Assembly: GCF_037940415.1 (NCBI RefSeq)
Contig: NZ_CP149798.1
Location: 2,228,501 to 2,292,500, forward strand
Length of the DNA: 64,000 nt
Source of the DNA: Streptomyces sp. f51
GTDB taxonomy: Bacteria > Actinomycetota > Actinomycetes > Streptomycetales > Streptomycetaceae
Direction of reading: 5' to 3'
The position numbers and the translations under genes were made by a program. This document shows positions 24,481 through 32,291 of the stretch, in pieces (position 1 is the stretch's first letter; each line of letters begins with the position of its first letter). Below the pieces are notes generated by a model. The model saw nothing but the letters and a program-made list of their open reading frames with translations, was not told where the DNA came from and made no database searches.

Positions 24481-26414
24481 CGGACCGGCATCATCTGCTC
24501 GTGCACGGTGGGACGTTCGCCGCCGTGGGTGACGGCGGTGACATCAGTGGAGTGCGGGGCAGCGGCTCTCCCGACGGGTTGTTCGTGCGCGACGCCCGCC
24601 ACCTCAGCCGCTGGCAGCTGACGGTGGACGGGGCGGTGCCCGAGGCGCTCACACCGGTCGCGGACGGCGACACGGCACGCTGCGTGCTGGTGCCGCGCGG
24701 CGGCCGCAACGAACCGCCCGCCTACACGCTCTTCCGTGAACAGGCCGTCTCCGAGGGCGCGTTCGTGGAGGCGCTGCGCGTCACCAGCAACCGTCCGACG
24801 GCCACCACGGTCCGGATCGCGGTCACCGCGGACGCCGACTTCACGGACCAGTTCGAACTGCGCTCCGACCACCGCACGTACGCCAAGACCGGCGTCGTAC
24901 GCCAGCGTCAGGTCCTCGACGACGGCGTGGAGTTCAGCTACCGGCGCGGGGAGTGGCGGTCCCGTACGACGGTCACGGCCGAACCCGCGCCGGACGGCGT
25001 GGAGGAGACGGGCACGGGCGCCCGCCGGCTCGTGTGGACCCTCGGCCTCGAACCGCACGGCTCGGCGGAGCTGGCGCTGCGCGTCGCGGCCCGTCCCCAC
25101 GGCTCCCCGCACGAACCGCGCGTCCCCGCCTCCCCCGCCGCGGCCGGCGAGCGACTCCTCGCCCTGGAGGACGAGTTCGCGCAGGGGGTGCCGTTCCCGA
25201 CCGGCTGGCCCGAACTCGCCGCGGCCTGCGCGCGCGGCCTGTCCGACCTGGCCGTCCTCCAGGTGCCGGCGACGGGCCTGGACGGCGAGGAGCTGCGGGT
25301 GCCCGCGGCCGGAGTCCCCTGGTTCCTCACCCTGCTGGGCCGCGACGCACTGCTCACCTCGCTCTTCGCGCTGCCCTACCGGCCCGGCCTCGCCGCCGCC
25401 ACCCTGCCCGCGCTGGCCGCCACCCAGGCGGTCGAGGTGGGCACGGGCGCGGTCGCCCAGCCCGGCAAGATCGTGCACGAGGTGCGGCACGGCGAACTGG
25501 CGCACTTCGGGCAGGTTCCGTACGGGCGCTACTACGGCTCGGTGGACGCCACCCCGCTGTTCCTGGTGCTGCTCGGCGCCTACACCGAGCAGACCGGCGA
25601 CGTGGCGCTGGCCCGCCGGCTCGAACCCAACGCCCGCGCGGCGGTGGGCTGGATGCTGGACCACGGCGGGCTGACCTCACGCGGCTACCTCGTCTACCGC
25701 GCGGACGGCGGCGGCCTGGCGAACCAGAACTGGAAGGACTCCCCGGGCGCCATCTGCTCGGCGGACGGCAGCCGCCCCAGCGGTCCGGTGATGGCCGCGG
25801 GCGCGCAGGGGTACGCGTACGACGCGCTGCGCCGCACCGCCCACCTGGCCCGTACGGTCTGGGACGACGAGGTCTACGCGGCGCTCCTGGAACAGGCCGC
25901 CGCCGATCTGCGGGACCGTTTCCAGCGGGACTTCTGGATGAGAGAGCACGCCTTCCCGGCGCTGGCGCTCGACGGCGACGGCCGCCATGTCGACGCGCTC
26001 GCCTCGGACGCGGGTCATCTGCTGTGGTCGGGCCTGCTGGACAAGGAGTACGGCGAGCTGGTCGGCCGCCGGCTCCTCGAGCCGGACTTCTTCTCCGGCT
26101 GGGGCGTGCGCACGCTCGCCTCGGGCCAGGCCGCGTACCACCCGCTGTCGTACCACCGCGGTTCCGTCTGGCCCCACGACAACGCCCTGATCACCCTGGG
26201 TCTCGCGCGGTACGGACTGCACGACGAGGCCCGTACGGTGGCGCACGCGCTGGTGGACGCGGCCACCGCCACCGGCCACCGCCTCCCCGAGGTCATCGCG
26301 GGCTACGGCCGCGACACCCACGCCCAGCCGGTGCCCTACCCGCACGCCTGTGTACGGGAGTCCCGTTCGGCGGCGGCACCGCTGGCGCTCCTCGCGGCGG
26401 TGGGCGGGGCCTAG
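24477..26414 (+). CDS. Amylo-alpha-1,6-glucosidase-like glycogen debranching protein
   Basis: A 645-aa protein with an N-terminal GDE_N-type beta domain (GTFAAVGDGGDISGV, GLFVRDARHLSRWQL, FVEALRVTSNRPTATTV, FTDQFELRSDHR) and a C-terminal (alpha/alpha)6 barrel (FLTLLGRDALLTSLFALPY, GKIVHEVRHGELA, YYGSVDATPLFLVLLGAY, NQNWKDSPGAI, YHRGSVWPHDNALI). Such proteins hydrolyse alpha-1,6 or related glycosidic links; in actinobacteria many have unproven substrates. No secretion signal. Start codon overlaps the previous stop by four bases, so the two glycosidases form one unit, probably acting in sequence on one intracellular oligosaccharide. Followed by a very strong hairpin. Confidence 0.85.
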   Translation: MTDRHHLLVHGGTFAAVGDGGDISGVRGSGSPDGLFVRDARHLSRWQLTVDGAVPEALTPVADGDTARCVLVPRGGRNEPPAYTLFREQAVSEGAFVEALRVTSNRPTATTVRIAVTADADFTDQFELRSDHRTYAKTGVVRQRQVLDDGVEFSYRRGEWRSRTTVTAEPAPDGVEETGTGARRLVWTLGLEPHGSAELALRVAARPHGSPHEPRVPASPAAAGERLLALEDEFAQGVPFPTGWPELAAACARGLSDLAVLQVPATGLDGEELRVPAAGVPWFLTLLGRDALLTSLFALPYRPGLAAATLPALAATQAVEVGTGAVAQPGKIVHEVRHGELAHFGQVPYGRYYGSVDATPLFLVLLGAYTEQTGDVALARRLEPNARAAVGWMLDHGGLTSRGYLVYRADGGGLANQNWKDSPGAICSADGSRPSGPVMAAGAQGYAYDALRRTAHLARTVWDDEVYAALLEQAAADLRDRFQRDFWMREHAFPALALDGDGRHVDALASDAGHLLWSGLLDKEYGELVGRRLLEPDFFSGWGVRTLASGQAAYHPLSYHRGSVWPHDNALITLGLARYGLHDEARTVAHALVDAATATGHRLPEVIAGYGRDTHAQPVPYPHACVRESRSAAAPLALLAAVGGA

Positions 26415-26456
26415 GACCACACCGGGAACCGGACGGCGCGGGGGCGGCGTCCGGGT

Positions 26457-26497
26457 GCCGTCCGGTGCGCGCGCGGGCGGCGCGCGCACCGGACGGC
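26457..26497. terminator. Bidirectional 18-bp terminator hairpin
   Basis: Perfect 18-bp stem (left arm GCCGTCCGGTGCGCGCGC, loop GGGCG) between the convergent glycosidase and dusB genes; it can end transcripts from both sides. Confidence 0.85.
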
Positions 26498-26504
26498 CGG
26501 TGGA

Positions 26505-27671
26505 TCAGCCGCCCGAGGTGTCCAGCTCGGCGTCCTCGGAGATGCCCGCGCAGTCGTAGGGGTCCTTCAGCCAGCCGTCCGGCAGGACGACCCGGTTGTT
26601 GCCCGACGTACGGCCGCGGGGGCCGTCGGCGCCCGCGGGCCACGGCTGGTCCTGGTCCAGCTCGGCGAGACCGTCGGAGAGCTCGGCGAGCGAGGAGGTG
26701 ATCGCGAGGCGCTTGCGCATCTCGGAGCCGACCGAGAAGCCCTTGAGGTACCAGGCGACGTGCTTGCGGAAGTCGATGACACCGCGCGTCTCGTCGCCGA
26801 TCCACTCCCCGAGGAGCGTGGCGTGGCGGACCATGACGGCCGCGACCTCACGCAGGGTGGGCCGCGCGTAGTCGCCGGGGCGGCCCTCGAAGGCGGCCAC
26901 CAGGTCGCCGAAGAGCCACGGCCGGCCGAGACAGCCGCGTCCGACGACGACCCCGTCGCACCCGGTCTCGCGGACCATCCGCAGCGCGTCGTCCGCCGAC
27001 CAGATGTCGCCGTTGCCGAGGACGGGGATCTCCGGCACGTGCTCCTTCAGCCGGGCGATGGCGTCCCAGTCGGCGGTGCCGCCGTAGTGCTGGGCCGCGG
27101 TCCTGCCGTGCAGGGCGATGGCCGTCACGCCCTCCTCGACCGCGATCCGTCCCGCGTCGAGGAAGGTGATGTGGTCGTCGTCGATGCCCTTGCGCATCTT
27201 CATGGTGACGGGCAGGTCCCCGGCGCCGGCGACGGCCTCGCGCAGGATCGCGCGCAGCAGGTTGCGCTTGTACGGGAGGGCGGAGCCGCCGCCCTTGCGG
27301 GTGACCTTGGGGACCGGGCAGCCGAAGTTGAGGTCGATGTGGTCGGCCAGGCCCTCGTCCGCGATCATGCGGACGGCCTTGCCGACGGTCGCCGGGTCGA
27401 CTCCGTACAGCTGGATCGAGCGGGGCTTCTCGCTCGCGTCGAAGTGGATCAGCTGCATGGTCTTCTCGTTGCGCTCGACCAGCGCCCGCGTGGTGATCAT
27501 CTCGCTGACGAACAGGCCCTTGCCGCCGCTGAACTCGCGGCACAGCGTGCGGAACGGCGCGTTCGTGATCCCGGCCATGGGGGCCAGGACGACGGGCGGC
27601 TGCGCCGTGTGGGGGCCGATCGAGAGCGACGAGGTCAGCGTGGGGTCCACCGTGGACGTGGGCGTGGGCAT
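26505..27671 (-). CDS. dusB: tRNA-dihydrouridine synthase (DusB)
   Basis: FMN enzyme that reduces specific uridines in the tRNA D-loop with NADPH. The 388-aa protein shows VVLAPMAGITNAPFR, IQLYGVDPATVGKAVRMI, DLNFGCPVPKVTRKGGGSAL with the catalytic Cys in NFGCP, VTMKMRKGIDDDH, LHGRTAAQHYGGTADW, VLGNGDIWSADDALRM, and VVVGRGCLGRPWLF. The C-terminus ends in the Dus helical domain plus a short acidic tail. GGGGGA lies directly against the ATG, an unusually tight spacing; no better start is visible. It is divergent from the MFS gene across 96 bp. Confidence 0.94.
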   Translation of the reverse strand: MPTPTSTVDPTLTSSLSIGPHTAQPPVVLAPMAGITNAPFRTLCREFSGGKGLFVSEMITTRALVERNEKTMQLIHFDASEKPRSIQLYGVDPATVGKAVRMIADEGLADHIDLNFGCPVPKVTRKGGGSALPYKRNLLRAILREAVAGAGDLPVTMKMRKGIDDDHITFLDAGRIAVEEGVTAIALHGRTAAQHYGGTADWDAIARLKEHVPEIPVLGNGDIWSADDALRMVRETGCDGVVVGRGCLGRPWLFGDLVAAFEGRPGDYARPTLREVAAVMVRHATLLGEWIGDETRGVIDFRKHVAWYLKGFSVGSEMRKRLAITSSLAELSDGLAELDQDQPWPAGADGPRGRTSGNNRVVLPDGWLKDPYDCAGISEDAELDTSGG

Positions 27672-27732
27672 TCCCCCATTGTGGCGTACGGCGCCGGATG
27701 CTCGCGCGAAAGATCATGTAGCGGTCATTAGT

Positions 27733-27767
27733 TAGACACACTATCGACAACGACGTACGCTGACTCC
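27733..27767 (+). promoter_or_regulatory. Promoter giving a leaderless MFS transcript
   Basis: TAGACA (27733-27738), a 17-bp spacer and TACGCT (27756-27761), then six bases to the ATG at 27768. Transcription would begin at or next to the start codon. No Shine-Dalgarno sequence precedes the ATG, which agrees with a leaderless mRNA. The AT-rich TTAGTTAGACACACTA around the -35 may also bind a repressor. Confidence 0.55.
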
Positions 27768-29231
27768 ATGCCTGAGCTCAGCCACCGTCACCGGATGCTG
27801 GTGCTCGCGATCTGCTGCATGAGTCTGCTGATCGTGAGCCTCGACGTCACGGTTCTGAACGTCGCCCTGCCCTCGATGCAGCGGGAGCTGCACGCGAGCG
27901 TCGCGGGCATGCAGTGGACCATCGACGCCTACACCCTGGTGCTGGCCTCGCTGCTGATGCTGGCGGGCTCCACCGCCGACCGCATCGGCCGGCGCAAGGT
28001 GTTCACGGCCGGTCTGGTCCTGTTCACCATCGGCTCGGTGCTCTGCTCCCTGGCCCCCGACCTCGACACGCTCATCGTCTTCCGGATGGTCCAGGCCGTC
28101 GGCGGCTCGATGCTCAACCCGGTGGCGATGTCGATCATCACCAACACCTTCACGGACCCGCGCGAGCGGGCCCGCGCGATCGGGGTCTGGGGTGCCGTGG
28201 TCGGCATCTCGATGGCCGCAGGACCGATGGTGGGCGGACTGCTCGTCGACTCCGTCGGCTGGCGGTCGATCTTCTGGATCAACCTGCCCGTCGGCCTCGC
28301 GGCCCTCGTGCTGACCCTGCGGTTCGTCCCCGAGTCCCGTGCTCCGAAGGCCCGCCGCCCCGACCCCGTCGGCCAGCTCCTCGTCATCGCCCTGCTCGGC
28401 TCCCTGACCTACGCGATCATCGAGGCGCCCACCTCCGGGATCGCGCACACCCTGACCTTCGGCGGCATCGCCCTCGCCGCGCTCCTGGGCCTCCTGTGGT
28501 ACGAGCCCCGACGCGACGAACCCCTCATCGACCTGCGCTTCTTCCGCTCGGTGCCGTTCAGCGGGGCCACCGTCATCGCGGTGAGCGCGTTCGCCGCGCT
28601 CAGCGGCTTCCTGTTCCTTTCGACGCTGTACCTCCAGAACGTGCGCGGTCTGAACGCCCTGCACGCGGGCCTGTGGATGCTGCCCATGGCCGTCCTGTGC
28701 TTCGTCTGCGCGCCCGTGTCGGGGCGCCTGGTCGGCAACCGCGGTCCCCGGCCGTCGCTGCTGATCGCCGGGGTCGCGATGACCGTGAGCGGTGTGCTGT
28801 TCGCCGCCTTCGAGGCGGAGACCTCGAACGTCACGCTCGTCGTCGGCTACATCTTCTTCGGCATCGGCTTCGGTTTCGTGAACGCGCCCATCACCAATAC
28901 GGCCGTCTCCGGCATGCCCCGCTCGCAGGCGGGCGTCGCCGCCGCCGTCGCCTCGACCAGCCGGCAGATCGGCGGCACCCTCGGGGTCGCGGTCATCGGC
29001 GCGGCCCTCGCCTCCGGCATCCACGCCTCCGCCTACCGGGAGACCTTCGTCGCGGCCTCCCGCCCGGGCTGGTGGATCATCACCGTCTGCGGTGTCGCGG
29101 TCCTGGCGATCGGCCTGCTGAGCAGCGGAGTCCGGGCCCGCGCGTCGGCCGACCACACCGCCCTCCTGCTGGAGTCCCCGGAGATCCGGGACGCGGCGGG
29201 CGTACGGACCCAGGACGCCTCGGCCGCCTGA
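27768..29231 (+). CDS. MFS drug:H+ antiporter, DHA2 (14-TM) family
   Basis: A 487-aa inner-membrane exporter of the EmrB/QacA type. About 14 hydrophobic helices; the family motif after TM1 is LDVTVLNVALPSMQREL, motif A between TM2 and TM3 is LAGSTADRIGRRKVF, and motif C in TM5 is GAVVGISMAAGPMVGGLLVD. Substrates are usually cationic drugs, dyes or the host's own natural products; none can be named here. No regulator of its own lies adjacent except by divergence from dusB, which is a housekeeping gene. Probably translated from a leaderless transcript. Ends 278 bp before a convergent regulator gene. Confidence 0.88.
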   Translation: MPELSHRHRMLVLAICCMSLLIVSLDVTVLNVALPSMQRELHASVAGMQWTIDAYTLVLASLLMLAGSTADRIGRRKVFTAGLVLFTIGSVLCSLAPDLDTLIVFRMVQAVGGSMLNPVAMSIITNTFTDPRERARAIGVWGAVVGISMAAGPMVGGLLVDSVGWRSIFWINLPVGLAALVLTLRFVPESRAPKARRPDPVGQLLVIALLGSLTYAIIEAPTSGIAHTLTFGGIALAALLGLLWYEPRRDEPLIDLRFFRSVPFSGATVIAVSAFAALSGFLFLSTLYLQNVRGLNALHAGLWMLPMAVLCFVCAPVSGRLVGNRGPRPSLLIAGVAMTVSGVLFAAFEAETSNVTLVVGYIFFGIGFGFVNAPITNTAVSGMPRSQAGVAAAVASTSRQIGGTLGVAVIGAALASGIHASAYRETFVAASRPGWWIITVCGVAVLAIGLLSSGVRARASADHTALLLESPEIRDAAGVRTQDASAA

Positions 29232-29357
29232 GCCACCCGGCGGGCCGAACGGCCGGTGCCGGTGTCGGTGCCGGCGGGCCGGGAGCCCTGAGCGGGCGCG
29301 GAGGCCGGGGCACGATGAAGCCCCGAGCCGGTTGCCGGGCCTGCGGACCGCACCAGG

Positions 29358-29390
29358 CCTCCGGGCCGGTGCCAGACCTCCGGGCCGGTG
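29358..29390. repeat. 14-bp direct repeat, period 19
   Basis: CCTCCGGGCCGGTG occurs twice (29358 and 29377) in the 278-bp noncoding gap 29232-29509 between the convergent MFS and regulator genes. The gap also has GGTGCCGGTGTCGGTGCCGG-like low-complexity sequence and no gene. Confidence 0.6.
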
Positions 29391-29466
29391 TCGGCGTCGC
29401 ACCGACCCGCACGACCACGGGCGCCCGAAACCCGCGCCGGTCCACCCTCGAACCTCCGTCGGACCG

Positions 29467-29488
29467 GTGCCGGACCAGTGCCGGACCA
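29467..29488. repeat. 11-bp tandem duplication
   Basis: GTGCCGGACCA repeated twice head to tail, shortly before the stop of the minus-strand regulator. Likely replication slippage in GC-rich noncoding DNA. Confidence 0.6.
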
Positions 29489-29509
29489 GCGGGGCCGGAG
29501 TTCCCCCGG

Positions 29510-30475
29510 TCAGTGTGCTTCCGCCGCCTCCGCCCGGGGCACTGCTTCGAGCCGGTCCGCGACCTTTGCCTCCGCCTCCAGCGCGATCATGTGCAGCCTC
29601 TCCAGGCGTTCGCGGGACTCCTCGTCGTGGGGTGGGTACGTCACCATGCGGGCGCCCAGGTCGGGGGCGAGCCACAGGTCCGTGTGATCGACGGTGACCA
29701 GGCCGACGTACGGGTTCGCGAACCTCTTCGTCTTGCCGCGGGTGGCGGCCACCTCGTACCGGTCCCAGTTCTCGCGGAACTCGGCCGACTCGGCCCGCAG
29801 CCGCTTCAGCAGGGTCTTCCAGGCGGGCTCGCCCAGGTGCCCGGCCATCGACGCGCGCAGCTTCGCGGCCATCAGCCGCGTGGTCTCGTCGAGCAGGACG
29901 ATCGACGCGCGCCACTCCGGGTTGGTGTAGGCGAGCAGCACGCAGTTGCGGTCGGCGGGCGGGACCGTGCCGAGGTCGCGCATCATCAGCCGCGCGTAGG
30001 TGCGGTTGTACGCCAGGATGTCGTACCGGCTGTTCTGGATGCAGGCCGGGACCGGCTCCAGCTGGGTCAGGATCCGGCGCAGCGCCGGGGTGATCACCGG
30101 GCAGTGCGCGGCGGGTGTGGGGTCGACCGCTCCGGCCAGCTGGAAGAGGTGGGCACGCTCGCTGGTGTCGAGGAGCAGGGTCCTGGCCAGCGCGTCGAGG
30201 ACCTGCTCGGAGACCTGGATGTCCCGCGCCTGCTCCAGCCACGTGTACCAGGTCACCCCCACGGCGGAGAGCTGGGCGACCTCCTCGCGGCGCAGCCCCG
30301 GCGTGCGGCGCCGGCGGCCACGGGGCAGGTCGACCTGCTCGGGCGTGATGCGTTCGCGGCGGCTGCGCAGGAAGGTGGCCAGCTCGTGCCGCCTGATCTC
30401 CCCGGTCCTGGGCCCGGAGGCCGCCGGGGGCCCGGCGCGGTTCCCCTGGGTCGTCTCCTGTGCCATCGTCGTCAT
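29510..30475 (-). CDS. MmyB-like helix-turn-helix transcriptional regulator
   Basis: A 321-aa regulator of the actinobacterial XRE/MmyB group. The N-terminal HTH (LATFLRSRRERITPEQV, TPGLRREEVAQLSAVGVTWYTWLEQ, about 32-84) is followed by the PAS-like MLTR ligand-binding domain (PALRRILTQLEPVPACIQNSRYDILAYN, NCVLLAYTNPEWR, LRAESAEFRENWDRYEV, VDHTDLWLAP). Such proteins usually sit divergent to the oxidoreductase or transporter gene they control and may bind a fatty-acid-like ligand. Here the divergent neighbour is a DHA2 exporter, and a GTACCAG/CTGGTAC inverted repeat lies between them. GGAGGA abuts the first ATG (30475); the ATG at 30466 has more normal spacing and is a realistic alternative. 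Confidence 0.88.
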   Translation of the reverse strand: MTTMAQETTQGNRAGPPAASGPRTGEIRRHELATFLRSRRERITPEQVDLPRGRRRRTPGLRREEVAQLSAVGVTWYTWLEQARDIQVSEQVLDALARTLLLDTSERAHLFQLAGAVDPTPAAHCPVITPALRRILTQLEPVPACIQNSRYDILAYNRTYARLMMRDLGTVPPADRNCVLLAYTNPEWRASIVLLDETTRLMAAKLRASMAGHLGEPAWKTLLKRLRAESAEFRENWDRYEVAATRGKTKRFANPYVGLVTVDHTDLWLAPDLGARMVTYPPHDEESRERLERLHMIALEAEAKVADRLEAVPRAEAAEAH

Positions 30476-30520
30476 TCCTCCAGCCTGCCGTTCGCCGCAG
30501 CCTGTTGCCAGGTAGTGCTT

Positions 30521-30546
30521 GTACCAGGATAAGGAGACTCTGGTAC
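30521..30546. promoter_or_regulatory. GTACCAG-N12-CTGGTAC operator between regulator and exporter
   Basis: Perfect 7-bp inverted repeat with half-sites 19 bp apart, centred in the roughly 100-bp divergent region between the MmyB-like regulator and the DHA2 exporter. It overlaps the probable promoters (TTGCCA at 30505, AT-rich GATAAG at 30528) and is the obvious site for the regulator. Confidence 0.6.
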
Positions 30547-30576
30547 CACTCTGGGCGTGGGAGAAGTCTGGAGCAC

Positions 30577-32007
30577 GTGACCGACACCGGAACGCTCAAG
30601 ACCACCGTCCGTGCCCCCACGGCGCCACCCGCGCTCGGCGGCCTCGGACTCTTCACCGTGCTGCTCGGCGCGGCGCTGCCCCTGATCGACTTCTTCATCG
30701 TCAACGTGGCCCTTCCGACCATCGGGAAGGACCTGAACGCGAGCGAGGCCGTCCTCGAACTCGTCGTCGCCGGCTACGGAGTCGCGTACGCCGTCCTGCT
30801 GGTCCTCGGAGGCCGCCTCGGCGACCTCTTCGGGCGCCGCCGGCTCTTTCTCGGCGGCATGGCGGCCTTCGGCCTGACCTCGCTCGCCTGCGGCCTCGCC
30901 CCCACCGCGTGGACCCTGGTCGCGGCGCGCGTCGCCCAGGGCGCGGCGTCCGCGGCGATGCTGCCGCAGGTCCTGGCCACGATCCAGTCCGCGACCTCCG
31001 GGCAGCGCCGTGCCAAGGCGATGGGCCTGTACGGCGCCACGGCCGGCCTGTCCATGGTGGCCGGGCAGATCCTCGGCGGGCTGCTGGTCGCGGCCGACAT
31101 CGCGGGCACCGGCTGGCGTTCCGTGTTCCTCGTGAACGTGCCCGTCGTCGTGCTCGGCCTGGTCCTGGCCCGCCGCGCGGTCCCCGAGACCCGTTCGCAG
31201 CGCCCGGAGCCGGTCGACGCCCCCGGCACGGTCCTTCTCGCGGTCGCGCTGCTGGCCCTGCTGGCCCCGCTCACCGAGGGCCGGGCCGCGGGCTGGCCGC
31301 TGTGGACGTGGGTGTCCCTCGCCCTGTTCCCGCTCGCGGCCGCCGCGTTCTACCTCGTCGAACGCCGTGCGGACCGGCACGGCCGCACCCCTCTGGTCCC
31401 GCCGAGCCTGTTCGAGCTGACCTCGCTGCGCCGGGGCCTGATCATGATCGTGCCGTTCTCCATCGGGTTCAGCGGCTTCATGTTCGTGATCGCGGTGGCC
31501 CTCCAGCGCGGCGAGGGCCTCGGTCCCGTCCCGGCGGGGCTGGCCCTCGCGCCCATGGCGGTCGTCTTCTTCGCCACGTCCCTGTGCGGACCGAGGCTGA
31601 TCGCCCGCTTCGGCACCCGGGTCGTCACCGCGGGCGGACTGCTCCAGGCGGCGGGCCTCACCCTCATCGTGCTGGCCGCGTGGCACTCCTGGCCCGACCT
31701 CGGGGTGGTGCGGCTGCTGCCCGGGGCGGCCCTCGCGGGCGCGGGGCAGGCGCTCCAGCTGCCCGTCCTCATCCGGATCATCCTCTCCGAGGTACCAGGG
31801 GAACGGGCGGGTGTGGGCAGCGGCGTGATGGCCACCACCCAGCAGGCGGCGCTCGCCGTCGGCGTGGCCACGCTCGGCACCCTGTTCCTTTCGCTGGTCC
31901 CGGCCCACGGCATGCGCGACGCCCTGGTGACGACCCTTCTGGTGCAGCTGGCCGGCGTGGCCCTGACCACCGCGCTGAGCCTGCGGCTGCCCCGCACGAT
32001 CAGCTGA
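30577..32007 (+). CDS. MFS exporter, DHA2 (14-TM) family
   Basis: A 476-aa efflux pump related to, but distinct from, the one at 27.8 kb. Markers are LIDFFIVNVALPTIGKDLN in TM1, motif A as LGGRLGDLFGRRRLFLGG, and GATAGLSMVAGQILGGLLV in TM5; around 14 hydrophobic helices follow the same spacing. The GTG at 30577 is preferred because GGAG lies four bases upstream and the longer frame to 30460 overlaps the operator and regulator gene. It is expected to be repressed or induced by the divergent MmyB-like regulator. Substrate unknown. Confidence 0.87.
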   Translation: MTDTGTLKTTVRAPTAPPALGGLGLFTVLLGAALPLIDFFIVNVALPTIGKDLNASEAVLELVVAGYGVAYAVLLVLGGRLGDLFGRRRLFLGGMAAFGLTSLACGLAPTAWTLVAARVAQGAASAAMLPQVLATIQSATSGQRRAKAMGLYGATAGLSMVAGQILGGLLVAADIAGTGWRSVFLVNVPVVVLGLVLARRAVPETRSQRPEPVDAPGTVLLAVALLALLAPLTEGRAAGWPLWTWVSLALFPLAAAAFYLVERRADRHGRTPLVPPSLFELTSLRRGLIMIVPFSIGFSGFMFVIAVALQRGEGLGPVPAGLALAPMAVVFFATSLCGPRLIARFGTRVVTAGGLLQAAGLTLIVLAAWHSWPDLGVVRLLPGAALAGAGQALQLPVLIRIILSEVPGERAGVGSGVMATTQQAALAVGVATLGTLFLSLVPAHGMRDALVTTLLVQLAGVALTTALSLRLPRTIS

Positions 32008-32096
32008 GGGACCGGCCGGCCCGCCGGACCTCAACCTCCGTGCGGCCAGCGGCATATGCCCAGGCCATGAGCCTGTCGCCATACCCTCAGGGGCTG

Positions 32097-32127
32097 TTGA
32101 CACCAGTGGTGCGCCATGTCGTACTGA
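32097..32127 (+). promoter_or_regulatory. Possible promoter for the M14 peptidase gene
   Basis: A consensus TTGACA (32097-32102) and TACTGA (32122-32127) are separated by 19 bp, slightly longer than ideal. They lie about 95 bp before the GTG that has the best ribosome site in this region (32223). Confidence 0.35.
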
Positions 32128-32222
32128 GTCGCACCGAAGTCGAACGGAGCGCGCCCGGCGTTGGCCCGGCGCGTTCCGTCCGGCCGACCCGCGACCCGCG
32201 ATCCACGATCCGAGGAGACTCC

Positions 32223-32291
32223 GTGGCCGAGATCAAGACCCGCGCGCCGGACCGGAGAAGCACCCGGGACGACAGCGGTTCCGGACACTGA
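32223..32291 (+). CDS. Short ORF at the 5' end of the M14 gene (leader or frameshifted N-terminus)
   Basis: GTG preceded by CGAGGAG, reading MAEIKTRAPDRRSTRDDSGSGH and then TGA: 22 residues. The TGA overlaps the first conserved codon of the carboxypeptidase, which continues in the -1 frame as LSYPTPADVTR. The peptide looks like an ordinary non-conserved protein N-terminus. So either it is the authentic start of the peptidase disrupted by one base (or by a sequencing error), or a coupled upstream ORF. Confidence 0.45.
   Translation: MAEIKTRAPDRRSTRDDSGSGH

Noticed and set aside
29232..29509. A small gene in the repeat-rich gap between the MFS gene and the regulator
   Set aside because: Short frames present there lack ribosome sites and consist of repeat-derived Gly/Pro/Arg sequence.
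27741..30722. 993-codon minus-strand open frame
   Set aside because: Shadow of the two MFS genes and regulator; it lacks recognisable domains and is Arg/Pro/Gly-rich.
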